Origin: an uncultured Burkholderiales bacterium
GTDB lineage: Bacteria; Pseudomonadota; Gammaproteobacteria; Burkholderiales; Burkholderiaceae_D
NCBI GenBank assembly: GCA_937872165.1
Contig: CALMOR010000064.1
Coordinates: forward strand, 1 to 6,546
Direction: 5' to 3'
DNA: 6,546 nucleotides
Positions 1 to 6,359 of the stretch are shown here, piece by piece (position 1 is the stretch's first letter; each line of letters begins with the position of its first letter). The notes beneath the pieces are model-generated. The model saw only the letters and a program-made list of their open reading frames with translations. It ran no database searches and was not told the origin of the DNA. The position numbers and the translations under genes are program-made.

Positions 1-1450
1 TCCTTGACCTCAGTTTATGAGGCTCGGGGGTGTCTAGGAAACTAGGGTCGATTCAAACATCCCGACAACAGCCGCAATGCTCCAGGATTTGTAGCCGCCG
101 TCTGCGTCCGCGATCACTGGGACGAGATGTTGGCGGAAGAGAAGGAGTGGTGCATCGACGTCATTTGCTTCGAAATATCTAGGCACGCGGACCAGTGGGG
201 AGCCATCGATCGCGTGCAGCGGTCCTCGATGCTTGCGGATCGCCCGTGCGCTTTCGTCGTACCGCTGTTGCTCTCCAAGACCCTGACAGAAACCCAGACG
301 CCACGCGTGCGCCAGGCCTTTATTGCCGCAGTGACCCATCCGATCGACGAGGTCCGCTCGTACGCGGCCTGGGGCATCGACAACAAGTTCTGGGCTGCGA
401 ACCACGCCCTTGCCGTGCGCGTCGTCAACGCTATCGCTACCGAGGCCGCACTTGCTGATCGTAGCTGGAAGGCCGAAGAGAAGAAGCGCGACGACAGGCG
501 CCACGCGCTGGCCTCGCTCTCCGCCGCCGCGGCTGAAGACGTCCGCCAGCGGTTCTGGACCGAGGGGGAAATCGCCGCAGATGCGCACGTCAGGTTCGAC
601 ATCACCGAGTTATTCGGAGCCAAGGCGAACGCGAATATTCTCGCGATCCTCGGCCAAGTGCCGAACGAGCCTCTGGCGGTGGCCGCACACCGACGCGCCA
701 GCGAAGACCTGGTGGAGTGTTGGAATCGCACGCACGATCGGTCCCCTCACCAGCGCGATAGAGATTTTCACAGGGAGCAGGCGATAGCCGATCGCATTCA
801 GCAATTCGCGATGCGCGCGTCAGATACCGATGCCGAGCAAGTCCTCCAGCCGATGGTCGACGCCGTCGACCGACATCCCCGGGAGATCCACAATGTCATC
901 CAGGGGTTGACGACCAGCGAGGACAGCAGTCCCAACACACCGCACTACTGGTTCCTATGGAACCTGTTTGCCGAGCAGATCAAGCGCGCAAATTGGGTCG
1001 CGCACTTGGACAGTGATCCTCCGTACGGCAGCGAAGTGCTGTCGACGGTCTTCCTTACCGCGTGGTGGAAGGAACGTGCGGCACTGGCGGAGCTTGGAAG
1101 GCTTTGCCCACAACGTCGACGCACTCTTCGAGGCGCTACCGTCGGTCTGGATCGTGCTGGACAGCTACGTCCGTTTCCTCTACCACATCGGCGAGCGTTC
1201 CATGCCTGCGGCTTTTGTACGCATCGCGAACGCGCTTAAGCGCGGAAATCCCGCCGACATGCTGCGCGAGTCCAACACCAACTTCATGCTCTAAGTTCTT
1301 CTTAAGCGGCATGTCTACTCTCGGCCGCTGGAACTCAAGCGCGATCCGGCCCTGCGCGAGGCGATCCTTTACATGCTCGACATGCTAGTCGAGAGCGGTT
1401 CTTCCGCAGCGTTCAGGATGCGAGACGATTTCGTGACACCGGCCACCTGA
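1..1450 (+). pseudogene. Remnant of a large alpha-helical (HEAT-like) protein, C-terminal part, broken by a frameshift and stops
   Basis: The main open stretch starts at the ATG at 127 and stays in frame to about 1070. Protein-like sequence continues upstream in the same frame (residues such as GFVAAVCVRDHWDE just before the ATG) to a TAG at 43-45, so 127 is probably not the true start and the gene entered from beyond the window. Near 1072-1080 the reading moves to the next frame, consistent with one extra G: AWWKE is followed by NVRHWRSLEGFAHNVD. That frame meets TAA at 1292-1294, yet coding-like sequence (LLKRHVYSRPLELKRDP, then MRDDFVTPAT) continues in the same frame to TGA at 1448-1450. 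The composition suggests an all-helical solenoid; a stretch around 300-375 (RVRQAFIAAV, then EVRSYAAWGI) looks HEAT-like. No catalytic motif is visible. By general resemblance it could be the C-terminal solenoid of a large ATP-binding, defence-type island protein, but I cannot establish the family. Several independent lesions argue for a true pseudogene. Confidence 0.6.
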
Positions 1451-1711
1451 CGCTCCCATTCTATTGTCAAGGAAAGTGGCCGAGATGCGCGCCGTGTGCT
1501 GTCCCAACGATTGCGCCCTGCGTTCGGAACGCCGGCCGCAATGTGGGCGGAATGACGACAGCTATCGATTGCCGATGAGTCGCCCGAGATCGCCCCGGCT
1601 TTGCGCAGCATTGCGGCTCGTAAGCCGGTCACGCGGTGTCCGCGTCGGGCTGGAGGCGAGAGTTGTCGTGCCTAAACAGGAGCTCTTCGAGCGGTGGACG
1701 ACCGTGACGGC

Positions 1712-1729
1712 CCTCGACAGATGTCGAGG
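1712..1729. repeat. Perfect inverted repeat, 8-bp arms with 2-bp centre
   Basis: CCTCGACA and TGTCGAGG flank a GA centre. Such a compact dyad in non-coding island DNA could be a binding site for a dimeric regulator, a recombination core or a leftover element end. No T-run follows on either strand, so it does not look like an intrinsic terminator. Confidence 0.5.
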
Positions 1730-1848
1730 TCGCAGCACCTTCGCATCCAGTCAATCGCGCGCCCATCGCCCCACCGGGTCGATGACCGGTAGCTGGCCGC
1801 GAATCGGAAGTACTAAGCTGGGGGTCGACCGGCCGCAACCGCTGCGAA

Positions 1849-1869
1849 GCCGACGCTTGGCGCGTCGGC
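1849..1869. repeat. Hairpin just beyond the integrase 3' end (8-bp stem, 5-nt loop)
   Basis: GCCGACGC and GCGTCGGC are exact complements around a TTGGC loop. The hairpin ends 15 bp past the integrase stop codon, where a transcript end would be expected. Neither side carries a T-run, so if it helps end transcription it is not a standard intrinsic terminator. It could equally be an unrelated dyad. Confidence 0.4.
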
Positions 1870-1883
1870 GCGAGTGTCGGAAA

Positions 1884-3099
1884 TCATTGGTCTGCATCTG
1901 CAGTGATCAGTTCGCCGCTCAAAAACACCGCCCAGTCGTCCATCAGCGCGACGCGTTTCGCAAGAAGATCGCCGCGACGATAAGCCGCCTCGACCTTGTC
2001 GCCGATCGCGTGCGACAGTGCCATCTCGGCGACCTCGCCGGAGTAGTCGGTGTGCTCGGTCACCCGATCCCGAAACGTGCTGCGGAAGCCATGGGCGGTC
2101 GCCGCGACCTTCATCCGTCGCAGCACGGCGGTCAGGCTCATGTCGGAAAGCGGTCCCTGCGCTCCGGGGAACACGTAGGCTTCGCTTAGACGATCTCCAG
2201 GGGCGCGGCAAAAAGTTGAACCGCCGGTTTCGACAGCGGCACGCGATGCTCGCGTCCCGACTTCATCCGCGCCGCCGGGACGGTCCATAGGCGCGCATCG
2301 AGATCGATTTCCGACCACATCGCGCCGCGGACCTCGCCGGATCGCGCGGCCGTCAACACGACGAGCTCGAGCGCGCGAGCACCCATGCCTTCCTGCGTCT
2401 TCAGACGCTTCATGAACGACGGCGCATCCTTCATGTCGAGCGCGGCGTAATGACGGACCGGCGCCACCTTGGAGGCGTTCGGCAAGGCGGCATCGAGGTT
2501 CCCCTTCCAGCGAGCCGGATTGGGACCCTCGCGAAAGCCATGTGCGGCCGCGTAGTCCAGCACGATCTCGATGCGCGAGCGGACGCGCGTCGCGGTCTCG
2601 GTCTTGGTCGTCCAAATCGGCTCCAAGACGCTGATCACGTGCGCGGGCCGAATGTCGCCGACAAGCAGCTTGCCAATCACTGGCTCGGCGTAAGTCCGCA
2701 GCGTCGCCGACCACTGGGCCTGATGTTTGGCGTTCTTCCAGGACTTCTCGTGCTGCTCGATGTACCGGGCCGCCACCTCCGCGAAGGTCTTCTGCGTCGC
2801 CCGCTTCGCGGCTACCGCGCTCTCGATCGCGCGACGAAGCGCGATCGGATCGTTGCCCGATTTGAAGAGGGCTCGCTGCTTGCGAGCATCGTCGCGCGCG
2901 GCTGCGAGCGCGATCGTCGGAAAACTGCCGAGCCCCATCTCGCGCTGGCGACCTCCGGTCGTCAGTCGGAGCACCTAACTGCGTGCGCCCGTTTTGTGAC
3001 CTGCAACGCCAAGCCATCCACGCCACCGACGCTCCAACGTCCAGGCTGAACGAGGCGACGGACCTCGATCGACGTGAGCTCTTTGGCTTTGCGGGGCAT
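1884..3099 (-). pseudogene. P4-type tyrosine recombinase/integrase, broken by two frameshifts and a nonsense codon
   Basis: Repaired, this is an integrase of about 405 aa that would insert an element at a tRNA gene by tyrosine-recombinase chemistry. The start is ATG at 3097-3099 (MPRKAKELTSIEVRRL, typical of the family). The N-terminal arm-binding domain (DUF4102-like, about residues 1-85) includes GLALQVTK and GGRQREMGLGSFPT. A core-binding domain follows (about 100-190), then the catalytic domain with Arg253 (TAARSGEVR), Lys280, His337 and Arg340 (HGFR), His364 (LSH) and the nucleophile Tyr374 (EAAYRRGD), so the catalytic set is complete. Lesions: one A is missing from the A-run at 2992-2995; the codon that should be Trp of a GARSW motif is TAG at 2975-2977; one base is missing near 2186-2190, just after FAAPLEIV, and LSEAYVFPG resumes in another frame. 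Unrepaired, translation ends after 45 codons. No good ribosome-binding site is seen at normal spacing. Restoring two bases gives exactly 406 codons. Confidence 0.9.
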
Positions 3100-3140
3100 G
3101 ACGGAGTCGATGTACCACTCCTGACCCACCCACACAAGGT

Positions 3141-3160
3141 CATGAGATTTCAGTAGATTT
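3141..3160. repeat. Two tandem 10-bp imperfect repeats upstream of the integrase (AGATTT at 10-bp spacing)
   Basis: CATGAGATTT is followed directly by CAGTAGATTT, so AGATTT recurs one helical turn apart, between the tRNA 3' end and the integrase start. Integrases of this class bind short repeated arm-type sites next to the attachment core, so these are candidates for such sites or for a regulator of the integrase promoter. With only two copies, this is suggestive only. Confidence 0.35.
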
Positions 3161-3202
3161 TGTGAGACCCCTTGGGACGCGGATTTTCCCGAATTACCTA
3201 TG

Positions 3203-3224
3203 AAAAAAGCCCCTTTCGGGGCTT
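3203..3224 (-). terminator. Intrinsic terminator downstream of tRNA-Ser
   Basis: Read on the minus strand, AAGCCCC, a GAAA tetraloop and GGGGCTT form a perfect 7-bp stem followed by a run of six Ts (3203-3208), two of which also pair in the stem. It lies about 20 bp beyond the tRNA 3' end and would end the tRNA-Ser transcript (and any readthrough from lysC). It also separates the backbone from the island integrase, which is transcribed in the same direction. Confidence 0.93.
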
Positions 3225-3242
3225 CCGTCAGAGTGCAGGCGG

Positions 3243-3332
3243 CGGAGACGAAGGGATTCGAACCCTTGATCCAGCTTTTGACCGGATGCTCCCTTAGCAG
3301 GGGAGTGCCTTCGACCTCTCGGCCACGTCTCC
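3243..3332 (-). tRNA. tRNA-Ser (anticodon GCU)
   Basis: This 90-nt gene folds as a class II tRNA that decodes the serine codons AGC and AGU. The acceptor stem pairs GGAGACG (3326-3332) with CGTCTCC (3244-3250), with G at 3243 as discriminator. The D arm starts GTGGCCGAGAGGTC. The anticodon stem CTCCC/GGGAG encloses the loop CTGCTAA, with anticodon GCT at 3296-3298. A long variable arm follows, then the T arm AAGGG-TTCGAAT-CCCTT. CCA is not encoded. It lies 99 bp after lysC on the same strand, an order I recall from other betaproteobacteria, and has its own likely promoter and terminator. Its 3' end is the probable attachment site of the island to the left. Confidence 0.97.
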
Positions 3333-3367
3333 GTGCGGACGCATCGCACGCCTCGCAGAGCCGGCGG

Positions 3368-3396
3368 AGTTTACCGGCTTGTCCTGCCTCCGGCAA
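3368..3396 (-). promoter_or_regulatory. Likely sigma-70 promoter of tRNA-Ser
   Basis: On the minus strand, TTGCCG (3391-3396) and TAAACT (3368-3373) are separated by exactly 17 bp, each matching four of six consensus bases. Transcription would start near 3361, leaving a 5' leader of about 30 nt before the mature tRNA. The placement in the lysC-tRNA gap supports separate transcription of the tRNA. Confidence 0.55.
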
Positions 3397-3414
3397 ACAC
3401 GGAAAGCCGACGGC

Positions 3415-3430
3415 GCGCGGCGCGCCGCGC
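3415..3430. repeat. 16-bp perfect all-G+C palindrome abutting the lysC stop codon
   Basis: GCGCGGCGCGCCGCGC equals its own reverse complement and begins one base beyond the lysC stop. It could form a tight hairpin at the end of the lysC transcript, but no T-run follows, so it is not a standard intrinsic terminator. In such G+C-rich DNA it may be a chance palindrome. Confidence 0.4.
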
Positions 3431-3431
3431 C

Positions 3432-4685
3432 TCAGGCTGCCCGCTCGAGGCCGAAGGCCTTGTGCAGCGCGCGCACCGCGAGCTCCATGTACTTGTCGTC
3501 GATGATCACCGAGATCTTGATCTCGGACGTCGAGATCATCTGGATGTTGATGCCTTCCTCCGACAGCGTGCGGAACATCAGGCTCGCGATGCCGACGTGC
3601 GAACGCATGCCGATGCCGACCGCCGACACCTTGCATACCTTTTCGTCGCTGCCGATCTCGCGCGCGCCGATCTTTCCCTTGACCGACGCTTCGATCACGT
3701 CGACGGCCTTGCGGTGCTCGTTGCGATGGACCGTGAACGAGAAGTCGGTGGTGCCGCCCACCGCCTGGTTCTGGATGATCATGTCGACGTCTATGTTCGC
3801 GTCGGCGATCGGACCGAGGATCTGATACGCGATGCCCGGTCGGTCGGGCACGCCGAGGATCGTGATCTTGGCCTCGTCGCGATTGAACGCGATGCCGGAG
3901 ATGACCGCCTGTTCCATGTCGTCTGCTTCCTCGAAGGTGATCAGCGTGCCCGATGCCATCTCTTCGTCGAGCGGCATCGACGGATCGGTGAGGCTCGACA
4001 GCACGCGTGTCGGCACGCGGTACTTGCCGGCGAACTCGACCGACCGGATCTGCAGGATCTTCGATCCCAGCGATGCCATCTCGAGCATCTCCTCGAACGA
4101 CACGACCTTCAGCCGTCGCGCCTCCGGGACGATGCGCGGATCGGTCGTGTAGACGCCGTCGACGTCGGTGTAGCTCAGGCACTCGGCCGCCTTCAACGCG
4201 GCCGCGATCGCGACGGCCGACGTGTCCGAGCCGCCGCGTCCCAGCGTCGTGATGTGGCCGTCCTCGTCGACGCCCTGGAAGCCGGTGACGACGACGACCT
4301 TGCCCTGGTCGAGGTCGCGCAGCACGCGCGCGTGGTCGATCCCTTCGATGCGGGCCTTCGTGTAGGCGCTGTCGGTGCGGACCGCGACCTGCCAGCCCGC
4401 GTAGCTGCGCGCCGCGATGCCTTCCTCGCCGAGCGCGAGCGCGAGCAGTCCGACCGAGACCTGCTCGCCGGTCGACGCGATCATGTCGAGCTCGCGCGGG
4501 TCGGGCCGATCGGTGATCTCGCGCGCCAGTCCCAGCAGGCGGTTGGTCTCGCCCGACATCGCCGACGGCACGACGACGACACGATGTCCGGCCGCATGCC
4601 ACTTCGCGACGCGACGGGCGACGTTGCGGATGCGCTCGGTCGAGCCCATCGACGTGCCGCCGTACTTGTGGACGATGAGGGCCAT
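3432..4685 (-). CDS. lysC: Aspartate kinase (aspartokinase), 417 aa
   Basis: This enzyme phosphorylates L-aspartate with ATP in the cytoplasm, the first committed step toward lysine, threonine, methionine and diaminopimelate. The start at 4683-4685 (MALIVHKYGGTSMGSTERI) fits betaproteobacterial LysC; an in-frame extension to 4766 would translate the hairpin at 4699-4724 and is unlikely. The kinase domain spans about residues 1-245, with KYGGTS (7-12), PSAMSGETN (40-48), STGEQ (71-75) and GRGGSDTSA (149-157), so the nucleotide- and aspartate-binding motifs are intact. Two ACT domains follow (about 268-340 with GVPDRPG, and 350-417 with SHVGIA and STSEIKISV). These bind lysine and/or threonine for feedback inhibition in this family. 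Full family length, no lesion. No Shine-Dalgarno sequence is visible. The upstream neighbour in the same direction is the phytase-like gene, where tilS would be expected; tRNA-Ser lies downstream. Confidence 0.97.
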   Translation of the reverse strand: MALIVHKYGGTSMGSTERIRNVARRVAKWHAAGHRVVVVPSAMSGETNRLLGLAREITDRPDPRELDMIASTGEQVSVGLLALALGEEGIAARSYAGWQVAVRTDSAYTKARIEGIDHARVLRDLDQGKVVVVTGFQGVDEDGHITTLGRGGSDTSAVAIAAALKAAECLSYTDVDGVYTTDPRIVPEARRLKVVSFEEMLEMASLGSKILQIRSVEFAGKYRVPTRVLSSLTDPSMPLDEEMASGTLITFEEADDMEQAVISGIAFNRDEAKITILGVPDRPGIAYQILGPIADANIDVDMIIQNQAVGGTTDFSFTVHRNEHRKAVDVIEASVKGKIGAREIGSDEKVCKVSAVGIGMRSHVGIASLMFRTLSEEGINIQMISTSEIKISVIIDDKYMELAVRALHKAFGLERAA

Positions 4686-4698
4686 GTGCGTGGAGACG

Positions 4699-4724
4699 AA
4701 AACGCGGACCTCGGTCCGCGTTTT
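4699..4724 (-). terminator. Strong terminator-like hairpin immediately upstream of lysC
   Basis: AAAACGCGGACC (4699-4710) and GGTCCGCGTTTT (4713-4724) are exact reverse complements separated by two bases, giving a stem of at least 11 bp with A and T flanks on both sides. It works in principle in both directions: four Ts follow the G+C stem on the minus strand, five on the plus strand. It would end the phytase-like transcript, whose stop codon lies 62 bp upstream. Its inner edge is only 13 bp from the lysC start codon, so it may instead sit inside the lysC leader and act as an attenuator. Confidence 0.8.
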
Positions 4725-4737
4725 TGCAAAGCCCCGG

Positions 4738-4766
4738 AATGTAAAGGAAGCGATCGGGTGAAGCAA
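4738..4766 (-). promoter_or_regulatory. Candidate lysC promoter
   Basis: On the minus strand, TTGCTT (4761-4766) and TACATT (4738-4743) are 17 bp apart, matching three and four of six consensus bases. A start near 4731 would give a 5' leader of about 45 nt that includes the hairpin at 4699-4724. The match is moderate. It is supported by the need for a lysC promoter downstream of the phytase-like gene and by ideal spacing. Confidence 0.4.
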
Positions 4767-4777
4767 ATCCGATCACC
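4752..4777. repeat. Two interleaved inverted repeats over the lysC -35 region
   Basis: GATCGG (4752-4757) pairs with CCGATC (4769-4774), and GGTGA (4757-4761) pairs with TCACC (4773-4777), each with an 11-bp spacer. They overlap the candidate -35 hexamer. This could be an operator for lysC or the 3' end of the phytase-like transcript; no known regulator site is recognised. Confidence 0.35.
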
Positions 4778-4786
4778 GGGCCGGGC

Positions 4787-6234
4787 TCATTTCCTTCGTC
4801 GACGGACGAGGGTCGCGAGTCCCGCGAAGCCGATCGCGAAGAGGGCCGCGCTCGCGGGTTCCGGCACGACCGCCTGCGGCACGAAGCGGGAGCTGCCGAG
4901 GTCGGCGTCGCTGAAGCCGACGACGAAGAACTGGCTCGGGCCCGCGACGTCCGGCACGAAGTCGTTGTCGTCGGCGACCCACAGCGTGTGCTCGAGGACG
5001 CCGTTCAGGAACACGTCCTCGCCGAACGCGATGCCTTCGATCTTCGCGGGGATCCGGTTGGACGGGATGCCGTTCGCGTTGAGCAGCGCGACGAAGTCGA
5101 CGAAGGTCGACTTCGCGACGGCCGCGTTCGCGGCGGCCGCGCCGCTGAGCGCGGTGATGTCGATTGCGCCGTTCAGGTCGATCTTGTAAAGAGTCTTCAC
5201 CGCGGCGGTGCCGCCGTCGCCGAGGCCCTTGCCGTCGCGCTCGTCGACGATGAACTCGTGGTCGTTGAGCGCCGTGATCTCGCTCACGCCCGAGCCGTTG
5301 GTCAGCTCGTAGCCGTACTCGTGCGTGGCGCCGGAGGCGATGTCGATCGTCACGATGCGCAGCAGCTTGCCGGTGGCGCCGATCGCGGCGTCCTGGATCA
5401 GCGGGGCCTGCACGATGCCGACCAGCGTCTTGCCGTCCGGCGTGATCGCGAGGCCTTCCATGCCCTTGTTGGCGACGCGGCCACTGGTGTTGCCGGCGAT
5501 CTCGGTATCGCCCTTCGGACTCGGGTTCGCGGCGTCGAGGTTGGCCGGCAGCGCGAACGAGCGGATGCGGCTGCCGGTCGCGCGATCGAACTGGTACACG
5601 TAGGGGCCGTACTCGTCGCAGACGAACACGCTCTTGCCGTCGTTCGACAGGCGCAGCCCTTCGGGATCGAGGCGGCCGTCGGCCGCGTTGCCGGAGCCGC
5701 CGGCGCCGAAGTTGTCGGAGCGGCCTGTGAAGTAGTTGGCCGTGCTCGTATTGATCGAAGGCGCGCCGGAGCCGAGCGGCGTGCCGTCGGCCTGTTGCCG
5801 AGCCCCGCGCCGGTGCCGTAGGTCAGCGGCGTCGGGCTCGACAGCAGCGTCGTCGAGACCAGCGTCGGCGTCAGCACGAACGGCGTGCCGACGCCGTTCG
5901 TGTCGGGGACGAGCCGCATCGAGACGGTCTGGAAGCGCGCGACGTACGACGCGGTGTCGTCGACCGAGCCGTTGTACGGCATCGCATTGGGACCCCGGTC
6001 CGGCGCGGCGAGGAAGGTGCTGCCGCCCGCCCACGCGAGCGCGGAGCCGAGGCCGCCGAGCACGTTGCCGGCGATGCCGTTCTCGAGCGGCGCGTCGAGC
6101 CCCGACAGGTCGACGCCGACGCCGGCGCTCGAGCCGGTGAGGGCGCCGCGGGCGAGGAGGACGGGGGCGGCGGTCGCGTGAACGGTCGCGAGCGCGGCGG
6201 CGCATGCGAGGAGGCGCGAGGGAAGCTTCGGCAT
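4787..6234 (-). pseudogene. Secreted PEP-CTERM protein of the esterase-like phytase family, one single-base frameshift
   Basis: Restoring one base gives 483 codons (482 aa). The start at 6232-6234 (MPKLPSRLLACAAALA) opens a signal peptide with likely cleavage near ATA-A at residues 20-23. The body matches the esterase-like phytase fold (beta-propeller): RGPNAMPYNG, FDPEGL-type DPEGLRLSNDGKSVF, DEYGPYVYQFDRATG, NTSGRVANKGMEGLAITPDG, DERDGKG, KIEGIAF and LWVADDND. The last 27 residues are a PEP-CTERM signal: VPEP, a hydrophobic helix and RRRRK, which targets the protein for exosortase processing at the envelope. Phosphatase or esterase activity is inferred from the family only. The frame breaks near 5791-5793, where LTYGTGAGLGN must shift to ADGTPLGSG; one missing C restores GNQADGT. 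Everything on both sides is well preserved, so this may be a sequence error or a very recent mutation. The gene separates tilS from lysC. No clear Shine-Dalgarno sequence is seen; a terminator-like hairpin follows. Confidence 0.88.
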
Positions 6235-6359
6235 GTCGGATCCGGATCGGCGAGAGAGGCGCACAGCTTAGTCAGCGCCGGGACGCTCCCGATGACAATG
6301 CGATTGCCTCAGCGCGTTTCGACCTGCTCGTGGGACGGACGCAACATGTCGGCCGCCCG

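Larger units (their letters stand above)
1451..1883. other. Gene-free spacer between the helical-protein remnant and the integrase remnant
   Basis: This stretch of about 430 bp has no convincing coding region on either strand. The frames that stay open are short, rich in Arg, Ser and Ala, and have no recognisable motif, as expected for chance frames in G+C-rich DNA. It holds two clean inverted repeats (1712-1729 and 1849-1869). Lying between two pseudogenes, it is most simply read as decayed island DNA, possibly the joint left by a deletion. Confidence 0.5.
1..3250. mobile_element. Decayed genomic island integrated at tRNA-Ser(GCU), right end; left end outside the window
   Basis: A P4-type integrase remnant starts about 145 bp beyond the 3' end of tRNA-Ser(GCU), and everything to its left is accessory-like (a broken large helical protein and non-coding decay). 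P4-type integrases commonly insert elements at the 3' end of tRNA genes and leave the tRNA intact, which fits this layout. The right attachment site would therefore lie in the tRNA 3' portion (about 3243-3265). I looked for a second copy of that sequence (core GGATTCGAACCC) in 1-3240 and found none, so the other end is presumably beyond the left edge or has been lost. The island call is inferred from context; the exact boundary is unproven. Confidence 0.55.

Noticed and set aside
47..63. T-loop-like sequence GATTCAAAC resembling a tRNA 3' end (possible distal attachment site)
   Set aside because: The resemblance covers only about nine bases, flanking bases do not form a T stem, and the stretch lies in coding-like sequence of the helical-protein remnant.
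1464..2189. Plus-strand open frame of 241 codons
   Set aside because: Its second half is antisense to the integrase catalytic domain and its first half has no recognisable features.
3359..3379. AGCCGG/CCGGCT inverted repeat as a lysC terminator
   Set aside because: It has a 9-base loop and no following T-run, and it spans the -10 element of the likely tRNA promoter, so it is not a convincing terminator.
4686..4766. Upstream in-frame start that would add 27 residues to LysC
   Set aside because: It would translate the terminator-like hairpin and add residues absent from LysC proteins I know; MALIVHKYGG is the usual N-terminus.
2962..4776. Minus-strand open frame of 604 codons through lysC and tRNA-Ser
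   Set aside because: It runs in a different frame from lysC and through the tRNA and terminator. Only its last 46 codons, from the ATG at 3099, are real, as the integrase N-terminus.
3333..5189. Very long plus-strand open frame (about 618 codons) across lysC and the phytase-like gene
   Set aside because: It is antisense to clearly coding lysC and PEP-CTERM sequence, is dominated by Arg, Asp, Ala and Val, and has no family motif. It is a chance frame in G+C-rich DNA.
4988..5821. Plus-strand open frame of 277 codons opposite the phytase-like gene
   Set aside because: Low-complexity Arg/Val/Ala/Asp translation mirrors the codon bias of the real minus-strand gene; no independent coding signal.
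6239..6248. GATCCGGATC palindrome just before the phytase-like start codon
   Set aside because: Only 10 bp with no extension or second copy nearby; expected by chance in this composition.
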